Source of the DNA: Fistularia commersonii | Lineage: Eukaryota; Chordata; Actinopteri; Syngnathiformes; Fistulariidae | Assembly (NCBI GenBank): GCA_037954325.1 | Contig: JBBMNZ010000003.1 | Span: 17,844,392-17,908,391, forward strand | Length of the DNA stretch: 64,000 nt | Direction of reading: 5' to 3' | Made by a program: the position numbers and the translations under genes | Shown here: in pieces, positions 53,584 through 64,000 of the stretch | How the letters are laid out: each line of letters begins with the position of its first letter | Numbering within the stretch: the first letter of the stretch is position 1 | Notes under the pieces: generated by a model | Databases searched by the model: none | Seen by the model: the letters and a program-made list of their open reading frames with translations, nothing else | What the model was told of the DNA's origin: nothing

Positions 53584-56500
53584 TTACAGTTTTTTTGATC
53601 CAAATCCTTTGGCTATTCTGTTGAAGTCCTTGTGTTCGTCATCCTGAGATTTTCTTTTCAGAAGACCCCTTTCGAATACTGCTGCTATTTTATTGAGTGG
53701 TTTCTCTGCTGCCTCTTTCAGCTTCCTCGCATCAAATCGAGGGCTGTATAGTAAAACTGGTAGTCGATTGACAAAAGAAGGAACCTCTGCCTGGTTGTCT
53801 TTGGAGGCCTTTTTCTTTTCGGAATCTTTCTTGGTAATGTTAATCTGATGCATAATTTTCTCTTTGGTAGAGAACATTTGAAAGAGGAGGGCATCCCACA
53901 TCTTCAAAGCTTTTGGACTCTGATTGTGCGTCACCAAATCTTGATTGTCACATTGATCTGAAGTGAGGTTATGTTTCCTATCTTCATCTGTGCTTCCATC
54001 CTGCGAGTTGGCTTCCGGCTCTGGAAACTTCGGCTCTTCCGGTTCAACAGTAATGTGTTTCTTGAGCCTTGTCCATCCACTGAGTTTACCCATAAGTCCT
54101 TGCGGCTTTTGGACACATTTGGGCTCAGTGGATGAGGGAGATGATACTGCGGTTACCAGGTGCTTGTCAGTAGTTGAAGATGCAGTTGATGTCACTGACT
54201 TCTTGCAGGGTTCGTCTGCTGGGTGTTCCGTCGTTGCAGGTGTGTTTCCGATCTTCAGAACATCCTTGTCTTTTAGTCCAGTGTTTCGCTGAGATGGCGG
54301 TGACATTCCTCTGTTTGGGGATGGAGCTTTGACTGAGACTGAGGCCTGAGGCAGAGAGGCAGGAGTGGCAGAATCAATCACAGCGTTTTTACTTACTGAT
54401 GCACTTATGACAGAATCTTTTGCTGGCTTTGCAGGGGATATGTTGTCTACTGGTGCCTGTGTCAAAGCCTGAAAATGACTGGCTTGTGATGAGATCTCAT
54501 CATGCTTGGGTTTTTTTGCAAATAAAGTTTCAGCTTTTGCTTCTACTCTTGCAGAGGAAGGTCTTGAGTCTACCTGTTTGGTAGGTGTTTGATTTGTAGA
54601 AAAAGGGGCAGGGATCGTAGTGGTGCATTTGGTGTGATTAAATTCCTCATTGGAATCTAAAGCTTGGTTTGCTTGTATGTTTTGCAGTTGGGAATGTATA
54701 TTTACCTCTGTAGTGGTGGAAGTAGTAATGGAATTAGATTTAGTTTCTGATTTTGAGATAATCTCCGTAATGGAGGGTATGGCTTCTGTTGTTTGGTTTG
54801 AGGAAATTGGAGTTTCAGGGGATACAGTTGTACTATAGTTTAACAAATGTGTGTTACATCCACTTGGCACTGGAGTAGGGGATCTTATCCATGGGCTAAG
54901 AGGTGCTCTAGATACTTTAATGGATTTGGCATGAGTATACATATCTGTACCCGTATTTACAGTATGAATTTTAGTGTCTACAGATTTCTTTGTTTCAATA
55001 GCAGAGTGGCTCAACTTCTCAACTCGAGTCTGAGGGCCTGTGCAATTCATCGAGGTTTGGAGCAAAGTATTCTGACTGGCAGTTGTTTGCTGTTCCACTC
55101 TGATAGCAGGTCTATCTCCCACATCATCAAATGAAGGGGAAATTACTCTTTCAGTAAGCGGTAATTCAGATATTTTTGCATTAGATTGGCTGCTAGTTAA
55201 AAAACTATTCTCAAAAATTTGTGAGGATGCATTTGCTGAGGTGTTAACGGAGAATGGAGTTGAAGATCTCTCAGATAATATGACCTCATTAGTGATTTTA
55301 TTCTCTTCTCCTTTTGAATTTGTGTAGGATCTTATTAGGGAACCTGAGACTAAGTCAGTTTTTGAATCAATGGCTATTTTATTCATACATGGAGTCGGTG
55401 GTCGATGTTTTCTGATTGGTGGACTTTTCTGTTTTGAATATCTAAAGGTAGGGCTGGGTGATATGGTAGGTTTCCGGTTAGGCACATTGTGAAGTGATGG
55501 TTTACCAATGAATGTTGGGTCTGTCAGGAAGACCTCCTTATTATCAGAAATTTTGGTTTCGGTGGCAGGATTATTGTAATCATTGCAATCTGAGCTGTGT
55601 TTGATGGACGAAACACTCACTGTCGCCGGCAGACTATTTTGGCCAACTTCTAAACCTTTGTTTTGGGGTGAAACCGTTTTTGTAATTGACTTGCTGACAG
55701 TTAATGATCCTGCAGATGACACACTTGATAGTTTGCTTTCAAGAATATTTGGAATTGAGTTTTCCTTTGAGAATGAAATTTTTTTGTCATCACTACAGCT
55801 TTTGGTTTGACACGTTTCTTCTATAATTGGTACAGTGGAAATATACTCTTTCATTGTCTTTCCAGCATATAAACCTTCTCGTCTAATAGTGCTAGGTGAA
55901 TGTACTTTATCTACAATGGATCTGCTTCTTCCTTTGGTGTCAGTGTTACTCCAGACAGCTGCTTCTTTTTTCACTTTATTCAACTCTATTGTTTCTTTAG
56001 AAGAAATATTTTTGGTTATGTCAGTTGATAGTGGCAAGTCTTCTGATGTTTTTCTGCGGTGGAGCCTTACTTCAGAAATGTTACTACCTTGATATCTGGA
56101 ACCTGTTATTGAGGTGTCTGCACTTTGACATTCATTATCAGTGGCACTCTCCAACCTTGGAATTTGTTTTTCCAGTTTGTGGTCTGACTGCAATGGAAAT
56201 TTCACATCTGAAATATTGGATGATTTAGTTGCACTGTCAGATAGATCTGGGACTTTGTTCTCTGTTGTAGAATGACAAAGGATGGCACCGTTTATGAAAG
56301 TTGAATTAGTTAAATCTGAGGCCTGAACATTATTTGAGGAGAGATTTGCATCTAGCATTGGTGCATCTTGAAGCTTGGTTTCTACAGACTTTCCACAGTT
56401 ATTGTTGTCAACTTTGATGATTTGCTCCTCAAGGGGAAAGGTGCAAGTATCGGATTGTGCCAGACACACACCTACTGTCACAGGCTCTTGTGGCAATGCC

Positions 56501-59379
56501 AAAGCTATGACACTGATTTTATTTTGAGATAACTGATTTGAAATTTGGCAGTTCGGGCTTGTTTCTTCAGGAATACGCTCTGCATTATCTACTATGCAAG
56601 GCAGTATTTTCTCAGTGTTTGCCCTAATGGATAAAGATTCGTTATTGCTTGCTTTAAAGAGAGACCTACATGCATCCCTTTCTTGGAATAACCGAGCTTC
56701 AGCAGCAGCTTCACTAGGAGAGTTTTGGATTCCTAATACGATTTTACCACTTTTCATGGCACTCTCTGATTTTATGAGCTCTAAATCTGTGGCCGGAGAT
56801 GGCGCAACTGGGTCTTTGGACTTACTTAAGTCAGTGAAATTTTTGCCATTAGATTTAACATTAACAGTTTTGGTTGTTGTTGAACTAACCGAATTTTGGC
56901 AAGGTTGGACTAATTTTTCTGATGGTTTAGCATTTTGGGAATTTGATTCACCCTTAAAGTTCTTATAAGACTGAGAAATTGTGGGTGTCTGTTCAGGTTT
57001 GTCACCTTCCTCTGTAACTTTTGACAAATATTGTGTTTCATTTTTTGAGTCAAATTTCATTTTTGGTAATGAAAACCAAGATGGACCTGTCCTACTGGAC
57101 AGGTCTGAGATCATATTTAGATCTGCCACTGTAGGATTCTGTGCTGGACTCTGTGTGTGTACCTCACCTGTTGTAGTTATTGGTACTGGAGCCTCAGAGT
57201 ATGAGGCTTTTGGTGTGGATGCGTCACTTGTGGACTGTTGAATATTTTTCTGTACCAAGTCAAGAGGAATCTCAGGTTTTACAGAATCCATATTAGGCTT
57301 TTTAAGTGAATGTATTCCAGTATGATTATCTTCCGATCGAGTTTCCACCATTACATCTTTGCTACCTGTGAACATCTGTTCTGATGGAAGCTTTGATACC
57401 CCAATATGGCCAGCAGTAATTTCAGATGACAGAGGCTCATGATATCCATTGAGTTGTTTTTTTGCATCAGACTCTGAGACATCTACGACTTGTGAAGAGA
57501 TGTCTTCAGCTTTGTGAAGAACAAGGCTTTGATGTGATGCTGTTGTCCTAATCCCACCATGGGCAGCATACTGGGCTGGAGTAAGCCCATAATATGTTGA
57601 TCGAGACTTGAACTTTGAAGTTGACAATGACATTTGAGACTCCAACAAGCATGCCAAAGATTTTCGTGCTACGACAATAGGTTGATGATTGATTGAAGAC
57701 AGAGAGCTTTGATTTGTTGGTGCTTGAATTGAATCAGCTGGTGTGGGGTTACATATTGAAGTCTTTGGTGCTGTGCAATGAAAGGAGGGAACCGTTGGCA
57801 ATTGTAACCCTTCACTCTCTGAAACTTGGTCTGTTTCTTGATTTGAAGCGATCTTGAATGGCTGCTCCATTTCTGGTGCTTTGGCTAGAGCGAAGTCACG
57901 TTCGTTAATGTTTGATGTTGAATTATTTATCAAATCTGGCTCAGTTTTGGAAAAGTTTAGATTTAGTGTACTCCTCTGATTATTTTGAATCTCCATCTCT
58001 TTAGGATTCACAACTTGTGGGATATACAAAGAATGACTAACACCGATTTGCATTGGCCATTCCTTGTAAACTGGTGATTCAGCTATACCACCAGTATGAG
58101 TTATTGACGTTTGTCTTGGATATTGTTCGGGGATTGTAAAAGCTTGATGATTTGGGGAGGATTTAAATGTTTGACTTGCAGCAAATAAAAGGGGATTTGG
58201 CTTGGATATCTCAAAAAAAGGGGTAGAGACTCTCGAGGGAGTACAAGAGGGTGTCTTGGGTCTTCCAGATGGGGTCTTGGACAGTATTGGCATCTGATCA
58301 GTTTTCACCACTGACTTGACCCCTGTCTCCATGAGAGCAGTTGTTAATGACGCTTCTTTGCAAGCTGTATTCACTGTGAGGTCCTGCATGGAAGGAGGTT
58401 TAGAGATCTCATAAAATGTTGCCTTCGAGGTATAAATCCTGTTCTGTGGTGTGGCTGGCCTTGTCTCTCTCACTTCTGCATTAACAAAGGATATTTTTGA
58501 AGCAGTTGTCTCTGGACAAATTTGGCTGGGAACAAAGCTGCCATTTCTGGTAGGTCTTGGAGTCCAAGATGATGATGTCGGGCTGAGGGGATTATCCTTT
58601 GGATCGGTGTTTGTCTCCCCCTGGCTGGGAATAAAAGGTTGTGTCTGAGTGTTTGAAACTGATAGCTGTTCTGAAACAGGAGGTTGTCCTGCAATTTGAG
58701 AAGGTGCCTGGACTGGGCCACATTTGGGGGCGGCTGGGGATAGAGTCAGGCTCTGAGTTGATATTTTGGGGTTGTGCAGTGACACAGGGACATGAGGCAT
58801 TGTTGTGACTGACCTGTGGGAATTTGTTGTCATGGTGTGATTGGAAGTATTTGCAAGAAGTGATGCTGAAAGTTGTACAGGTAGTGATGGCCTTGATGAA
58901 GTAGTAGGTTTCATCAAGAAAGGAGTTGCATCATCAAATAAGAATGAAGTGCATTCATACAGCGGAGCAACCTGCTCTTCAAAAGTATTGTCCTGAGTTG
59001 TGTAGGACTGAGTGGGGAAGATACCAGTTTGTCCATAGGTGCTTCGTAGAGGATGAGGATATGCTGAAGCAGGTTGGGCATCAACACAACCAAATGGGAA
59101 ACTGGACCCTGAGGAGTCTGGAAAATCGACTAAATCGGGTGTCCTCGGTGGGCTGGATTGGTCACTATGCTCAAGATCTGTGCTTGCTTCATTGACAGGC
59201 GACAAACAAGAACGAAAGGGGACTGGCGTTTGTGAGAGGCTCCCTTTTTTCTTGGCTCTCTTCTTCTTGAGTTTCTGAAGTCTCGCATTGTCTTTGCCTG
59301 GTTTTGGCAGTAGAGGTGGAGGATACTGATGGGAAGGGTCTGGCTCCAGCCCATTACTGTAGCAGACTTCCATCAACAT
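53584..59379 (-). CDS. prr33: Large Ser/Thr/Pro-rich disordered protein, probable proline-rich protein 33
   Basis: One unbroken coding exon encodes 1,931 residues. I start it at the ATG ending at 59,379, not the upstream ATG at 59,409, because a strong splice acceptor ('ttttgtctgtcttccag') ends at 59,388 between the two. Residues 20-47 read PPPLLPKPGKDNARLQKL followed by a lysine-rich run, then FRSCLSPVNEAS. Almost all of 60-1,740 is disordered and rich in Ser, Thr, Pro, Lys and Asn, with two EISKP motifs (ATFYEISKP and STPFFEISKP) and STYYGLTPAQYAAHGGI. The C-terminal 190 residues look folded and constrained: GKLSGWTRLKKHITVEPEEP, WDALLFQMFSTKEKI, then PSFVNRLPVLLYSPRFDARK and FERGLLKRK. I associate this N- and C-terminal pair with PRR33, and lsp1 next door supports it. 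The function is not established; vertebrate PRR33 lies near the muscle gene TNNT3. No transmembrane segment is evident. Confidence 0.75.
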   Translation of the reverse strand: MLMEVCYSNGLEPDPSHQYPPPLLPKPGKDNARLQKLKKKRAKKKGSLSQTPVPFRSCLSPVNEASTDLEHSDQSSPPRTPDLVDFPDSSGSSFPFGCVDAQPASAYPHPLRSTYGQTGIFPTQSYTTQDNTFEEQVAPLYECTSFLFDDATPFLMKPTTSSRPSLPVQLSASLLANTSNHTMTTNSHRSVTTMPHVPVSLHNPKISTQSLTLSPAAPKCGPVQAPSQIAGQPPVSEQLSVSNTQTQPFIPSQGETNTDPKDNPLSPTSSSWTPRPTRNGSFVPSQICPETTASKISFVNAEVRETRPATPQNRIYTSKATFYEISKPPSMQDLTVNTACKEASLTTALMETGVKSVVKTDQMPILSKTPSGRPKTPSCTPSRVSTPFFEISKPNPLLFAASQTFKSSPNHQAFTIPEQYPRQTSITHTGGIAESPVYKEWPMQIGVSHSLYIPQVVNPKEMEIQNNQRSTLNLNFSKTEPDLINNSTSNINERDFALAKAPEMEQPFKIASNQETDQVSESEGLQLPTVPSFHCTAPKTSICNPTPADSIQAPTNQSSLSSINHQPIVVARKSLACLLESQMSLSTSKFKSRSTYYGLTPAQYAAHGGIRTTASHQSLVLHKAEDISSQVVDVSESDAKKQLNGYHEPLSSEITAGHIGVSKLPSEQMFTGSKDVMVETRSEDNHTGIHSLKKPNMDSVKPEIPLDLVQKNIQQSTSDASTPKASYSEAPVPITTTGEVHTQSPAQNPTVADLNMISDLSSRTGPSWFSLPKMKFDSKNETQYLSKVTEEGDKPEQTPTISQSYKNFKGESNSQNAKPSEKLVQPCQNSVSSTTTKTVNVKSNGKNFTDLSKSKDPVAPSPATDLELIKSESAMKSGKIVLGIQNSPSEAAAEARLFQERDACRSLFKASNNESLSIRANTEKILPCIVDNAERIPEETSPNCQISNQLSQNKISVIALALPQEPVTVGVCLAQSDTCTFPLEEQIIKVDNNNCGKSVETKLQDAPMLDANLSSNNVQASDLTNSTFINGAILCHSTTENKVPDLSDSATKSSNISDVKFPLQSDHKLEKQIPRLESATDNECQSADTSITGSRYQGSNISEVRLHRRKTSEDLPLSTDITKNISSKETIELNKVKKEAAVWSNTDTKGRSRSIVDKVHSPSTIRREGLYAGKTMKEYISTVPIIEETCQTKSCSDDKKISFSKENSIPNILESKLSSVSSAGSLTVSKSITKTVSPQNKGLEVGQNSLPATVSVSSIKHSSDCNDYNNPATETKISDNKEVFLTDPTFIGKPSLHNVPNRKPTISPSPTFRYSKQKSPPIRKHRPPTPCMNKIAIDSKTDLVSGSLIRSYTNSKGEENKITNEVILSERSSTPFSVNTSANASSQIFENSFLTSSQSNAKISELPLTERVISPSFDDVGDRPAIRVEQQTTASQNTLLQTSMNCTGPQTRVEKLSHSAIETKKSVDTKIHTVNTGTDMYTHAKSIKVSRAPLSPWIRSPTPVPSGCNTHLLNYSTTVSPETPISSNQTTEAIPSITEIISKSETKSNSITTSTTTEVNIHSQLQNIQANQALDSNEEFNHTKCTTTIPAPFSTNQTPTKQVDSRPSSARVEAKAETLFAKKPKHDEISSQASHFQALTQAPVDNISPAKPAKDSVISASVSKNAVIDSATPASLPQASVSVKAPSPNRGMSPPSQRNTGLKDKDVLKIGNTPATTEHPADEPCKKSVTSTASSTTDKHLVTAVSSPSSTEPKCVQKPQGLMGKLSGWTRLKKHITVEPEEPKFPEPEANSQDGSTDEDRKHNLTSDQCDNQDLVTHNQSPKALKMWDALLFQMFSTKEKIMHQINITKKDSEKKKASKDNQAEVPSFVNRLPVLLYSPRFDARKLKEAAEKPLNKIAAVFERGLLKRKSQDDEHKDFNRIAKGFGSKKL

Positions 59380-59387
59380 ATTTGAGT

Positions 59388-62060
59388 CTGGAAGACAGAC
59401 AAAATTCATCAGTAAAACTGAGCATTCAAGTCACTTATCAGTATCATAAATCTAAAGTTATGCATGACACTGTTTGATAACCAAAGGCCCACCAATGTCT
59501 TTAAGCCTTCAAAACTGATTCAACTGGCATTTGATGTTATATACTGCAATTTGTATTATGTGTTCTAATTTCTGTGTTTTCTTATATAACTAAGTCAAAT
59601 AGTTTTACCTTAGACAGTTTTTTATCAAAATGTATACATAGAGTTAGTATTTTTTATTATTATTAAAAATGATCACTTTTTTTTGTTGTTTTCCAACAGC
59701 ATAGTTCCCTTGAAGATTTCTGCACCAGGTTTTGAACTTTGAATTTTTGGATTTTGAAGAAAAACAAAAACAAATGACTGATACTGTACAAACTGTCAAC
59801 CATCATTCTTTTATGATATATATTAAAAATTGCTTGTATCTCGTTTTTAAAGATTTGTTTGAAATCTTTTTAGAAATTTACAAACATACAGAAGCAAGAA
59901 GGGGAAATATTTCACTGCTTATTGAGTTGTTCATCTTCTTATATGAATAAACAGTTAAGTGATGTATGTTGTTTGTGATTGTTTGCTTTTATTTATCTAT
60001 AATTTCTTTTTTGTCTTTCATTGTGATAATGCCCCTCTATTTTCTTAATATCGTAGTTCTAAACATGTAACTGAGGTCCTGAAAATGATGCATGGCTGCA
60101 AGCAATGCTATTAATAGAAATAGAAAGGCATGTCAGCCCGATCCTCATGGCAGGGATTCTATGAAATGATGACAAACTACATATGAAAATAGTCTTCAAG
60201 GAGACTGTCAGATTTAAAAATGACCTCTGCAGGAAATAAAGGCAAACCCAGATGGAGTTGACAGACGTACAGAAGGGTGAATGAGTTCATGAATGGAGGA
60301 GGGACAAGCATGTGTGTTCAAAGTTTATTTCCAGAGGAAGCTAAAAGGTGAGGACAGAGCTGATTGGGTCCTAATTCTTTGTCTATTACTAACAGAAACA
60401 ACAGGGCTCAGAAGTGTAATTAAGTGACAATAAACAGAACATGCACACATTTGCCCTGAGGATTACAGTAGATAGAATTATATGTGGAGGAATGGGAGAC
60501 GTTGATTTGCAGATGGAGAAAACCTCGTTTCTGAAACTAATAGTCTGATGAATGTATATTTGGAATCATATTTATTGTTTTTTTTTTGTTTGTTTGTGAG
60601 TTTGTTTTTTCCTCCAAATTTGACATGAGTCAAGTAGCGACATGAGCCAAATTTTTCAATTTCTGTCTGTGTATTGCTGTATCTTTGCTTGACACTAGGC
60701 AAGGTCCAAGGCCTAATTTTAGTCTAAGGGAAATAAGAGCAAACATTCTGACACTGAGCACCTGCCGCCTGCTGTCTTGCACTCAGAAGCACACTCTGTC
60801 TGCTGGAAATCAATATGTGTCTCAAATCCTCTCAGAGCTACTCCAGTTGTGAGCTTAGTCTTGTGTTTCTGAGAAATTGATTTTTAGTTTAAAGGTCAGG
60901 TTTATACATTTGTGGTGAGAGCAATTCAAAACATCATACCAAAAAGGGTATTTTTAAAAATGCTGATATAAAATTAACTATCTTCTATGCTATTAACCCT
61001 ATGAGATGTTCATCTGCTTTTCAGTTGTTGTAAGTCCCTGTCATCAAAGCGACTACTATGGGCAGAATGACAGGAAGGCTAGCTGACATATGAGAGGTCC
61101 TCTTTTTAAGGCTCAGGGATTGGGTATCTGGTAGACTTATACCGGAGCAGCTCAAAGGGTGAAAGTATAAGATTAGCTTTGATAAAATTGACATGACCTC
61201 AATCAATCTATCTTTGAAGAACAGCGTTAAATACTGTGTGGTGCCAAGCTCTTCTTAACTCATGAGGTTTATATACTGTATTATGAGTCTGTGGAGCACA
61301 TACCTGAGAGTGGAAAAAGGTGCTGCCGCTGTTTTGCTGTAAATTCTGTAAAGTCAAATAGTTCAATATAAGGGGGGAATAGATACATTTAATTATAATT
61401 TCATCCTTAACTAAAATTTCACACCCCCCAAAATAATTATCACAAGCAGATGAGCTATTTGGGTTATCTCTCAAACTCACAAAACTGTACGGTAACATAC
61501 AGGATCGTAAATGCTACATGGCAAGCTCTTTCCATCGTAGATATAATATTTGATATGCATCATGCATTGAAGATTTAAAACTGTGCATGCACATATATCA
61601 AATTCTATGCATGTTTGCAGGTTAGCACATGGCCGGTCACTGCAACACCACCAGCTTGTCAATCAACAGACACTGACTTTGACTGGTTTACCTTCAGCAA
61701 GCGGCTGCTGGGACAAACTGCTGTCTGCTTGTTAATCCCTGATCAGAGTGCTACAAGGCTGTCTCATTCTGAAGTCAACTGAAGCCTTAGTGAGTGAGCC
61801 ACAGTGCCAGTGACTACTCCAAAAATAAAACTGTTGCTTTCGGTGCTTGCGGCATAGGCAAAAAGTTCTCTTAGCCACCTGAGATGGTGAAGTTGCAGCC
61901 CCTACAGGCAGGCAGCAGCTACCTCCACCTTGGGAAAGGGGATTATGGTCATTCACAGCATATCAGGTCAGTAGTCCAGCAGGGATCTGTCAACAAACCA
62001 ATAGCTTTTTTCTTGATAAAAAGTCAAGGCACTATCATCATTGCCATATCTTGGGAAAAT
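59388..62060. other. Upstream flank of the prr33-like gene, no gene recognised
   Basis: The acceptor at 59,388 (minus strand) predicts at least one upstream non-coding exon of the prr33-like gene in this stretch or beyond the window, but I could not identify it. The open frames here are short and lack domains. There are T runs near 59,678 and 60,580. Confidence 0.45.
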
Positions 62061-62069
62061 ATAAAATAT

Positions 62070-62735
62070 TAAGCTTCGACAACTTGATCAGGCACTCTGA
62101 TATCCATCTGGTCCACAAAATTTTACATAACGCCGCCCCACCTCCTCTTAAGACCTACATTAAGGCTCGCTCCCAACTCACAAGTCGAGAGCTAAGGTCG
62201 GTGTCTTGAGGGTACTGCAATGTTCCTAAAAGAAAGTCTGCCTTTTCTCAATCTGCCTTTTCCTGTAAAGCCATAAAAGAATGGAATGGGCTTCCAGACA
62301 ATCTTAAGAACATGACTGATTTTCACACCTTTACACGGGCTGTTAAAAATTGGATGCTGGAGCACCAAACATGCTCACACTTACAATGCCAGACGGGTAT
62401 TTTGCCATCAGATGTTACCCTTCTAGGTAACATCTGATGGCCTCCAGATGACCAAGTAATAATATCACAACAATATCACAACAATAGCACTTTCAACTTG
62501 CAAAATACATATTTTATTGCCTGTTTGTATATTGGAAAGTTATTTTAATGCCTATCTGTATATTTTATATATATTGTCTATTTTGTACAGTTTTATATTT
62601 GTATTGTCCAGGTTTACAGATGGAAATTAGCTTTGAGCTACAATCTGGTACGAACATCTCTGCCTCTGTGCTTAATGTAATTGTACACTGTCCTAATAAA
62701 CTTCTAAACAAACAAACAAACAAGCAAACACACAC
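62070..62735 (+). mobile_element. LINE C-terminal fragment and 3' UTR
   Basis: A broken plus-strand frame encodes the end of a non-LTR reverse transcriptase protein: 'HSDIHLVHKILHNAAPPPL', 'KRKSAFSQSAFSCKAIKEWN', then a short run to a Trp-rich end near 62,360. The 3' part finishes in 'cctaataaacttctaaac' and an (AAAC)n tail at 62,703-62,725. The 5' portion is missing, as is usual for LINE insertions. Confidence 0.7.
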
Positions 62736-64000
62736 CTGTCCACCCATGCACAATGAAATACACACAAAAACAAATAAATGGATAGATAAATAAATAAATG
62801 AAAAAAACAAGCAATTTCTGTTATGTGTCTTGATAATTGGACTCAATATTCTGACTCAAGACAAATGGCACTGATAGAAAACAAAGATTTGTGTTAATTT
62901 GAGATCATTTGGTTGATATTGATTTTATCTGTTGACTGTAAGCATTCTATTTACCTAAAGGAAGTTTGTAATGTCTTTTTGGACATCTATTCAACCGTGC
63001 CCCCGTCCAGGTAAAAGTTACAGGAGTCTTGCTCTGTATTGCCTGTATTGGTTACAGGAGACCAATACCACTTTTAAACGCTTTTGAGCATTCAAATTCC
63101 GGATTCCCAGATAGTGTGTATTCTCAATCTAAATTTAGGTTCAGCTGATGTTATCTGCTGCTAACAGTAATAGTGTCCATGCAGTGTCTGTTTCACAAAC
63201 AGTGACAACTCACCTCATAAAACTTTACTTTCCTCTTGGAATGCATTTAATGGAGTTGGGTTGTGGCCTGGCATGTGATAAAATTTAGTTTTTAAAGGAT
63301 GATGAGACTTTGTGATCATCTGCATGATCCTCCTTTGCTTGCAGCGCCAGTAAAATAAGAACCGCTAATAGCTGTACAAAGAATGCAATTTGTATTTGAA
63401 CAGTCAATTTAATCTGTAGTGCACTATAATTAGCCATTGGCAGGCGTGGTTGCATATTAGCCAGAAATTTCCAAGCATTCCTTCGTGCATTGTTCGAACT
63501 TCTGTCATGTGCAGCTTCAGAATTATGTGTCTATGTGGTTTGGGTGTGTGCATACATGTAAATAGATGTATCCAAATACAAGGAGGCGACTGGTGCTCCA
63601 CCTTCCAGCTCCCTCAGATGACTGGTTCCCTTTTGATGCCTGCAAACTATTTTAAGGCTTCATGAGGCAGCAGCAGAGGCCATTCACATTTACCTCATCT
63701 TCCAATTCGTCACCCATGCAACCACTTTTCCACCACATGTTGCTTTTTTATGGTAATGTTTACCAAGTATCCTTGTAAATAATAATTCTATCTATTACAG
63801 ACATTAGATCATGAGTAACTACATTTCAATGATGGACTGTATTTATACCATCTTCCAACTTATCATTTTGAAGGACTTAGTGGGTAGTATCGCACTATGA
63901 TTTTTCTGCATGTATGTGACATGAATCATTGCAACTACCTCTTATTTGTACGTTGATGCTGGAAGTTTTTTTAAATATATAATGGGATAAATGATACAAA
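62736..64000. other. Window end, nothing recognised
   Basis: I find no exon with a recognisable protein, RNA gene or named repeat. If the human order LSP1-PRR33-TNNT3 is conserved, a troponin T gene could begin beyond this edge. Confidence 0.45.

Overview
The window is vertebrate nuclear DNA, almost certainly from a teleost fish. It carries five protein-coding genes. Four are spliced, with GT/AG junctions and phases that I could check by hand; the fifth is one very long coding exon. The DNA between the genes is full of decayed fish-type transposons (RTE and other LINEs, hAT, a Ty3/gypsy fragment, a solo LTR, a TTAA MITE) and microsatellites. I saw no tRNA, rRNA, CRISPR array or operon-like gene arrangement.

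Layout. 1-3,500: repeat-rich flank with a LINE remnant, a hAT remnant, RTE LINE ends and one arm of a local duplication. 3,534-6,240 (minus): an eight-coding-exon gene for a six-cysteine astacin metalloprotease (hatching-enzyme/nephrosin family), with a probable non-coding first exon and a TATA-like promoter. 6,330-16,700: a repeat desert with a degenerate LINE, a complete-looking solo LTR with 5-bp target duplications, RTE endonuclease pieces and the second arm of the local duplication. 16,938-23,045 (plus): atp6v0d1, eight exons, encoding the V-ATPase d1 subunit. 25,617-28,563 (plus): foxr1, seven exons, an R-class forkhead transcription factor. 28,600-35,600: no gene recognised. 35,687-51,604 (plus): lsp1, an actin-associated leukocyte-type protein with a 6.6-kb first intron loaded with LINE and gypsy sequence. 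53,584-59,379 (minus): a 1,931-codon intronless coding exon, probably prr33, convergent with lsp1. 59,410-64,000: no gene recognised, except for a LINE 3' end.

How the genes relate. They do not form a functional cluster. The clearest contextual signal is lsp1 beside the prr33-like gene, which matches the LSP1-PRR33 neighbourhood of human 11p15.5 as I remember it and supports both names. Atp6v0d1 and foxr1 lie head-to-tail 2.6 kb apart.

Limits. Homology calls come from recognising protein families by eye; no search was run. Exon edges rest on splice consensus plus reading-frame continuity. The 5' and 3' UTRs, the last lsp1 exon and the prr33 first exon are uncertain. I found no convincing undescribed biological system. 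The most unusual items are the giant prr33 exon, the composite hAT/Tc1 element, the near-perfect TTAA palindrome in atp6v0d1 and the GATA array touching the end of lsp1.
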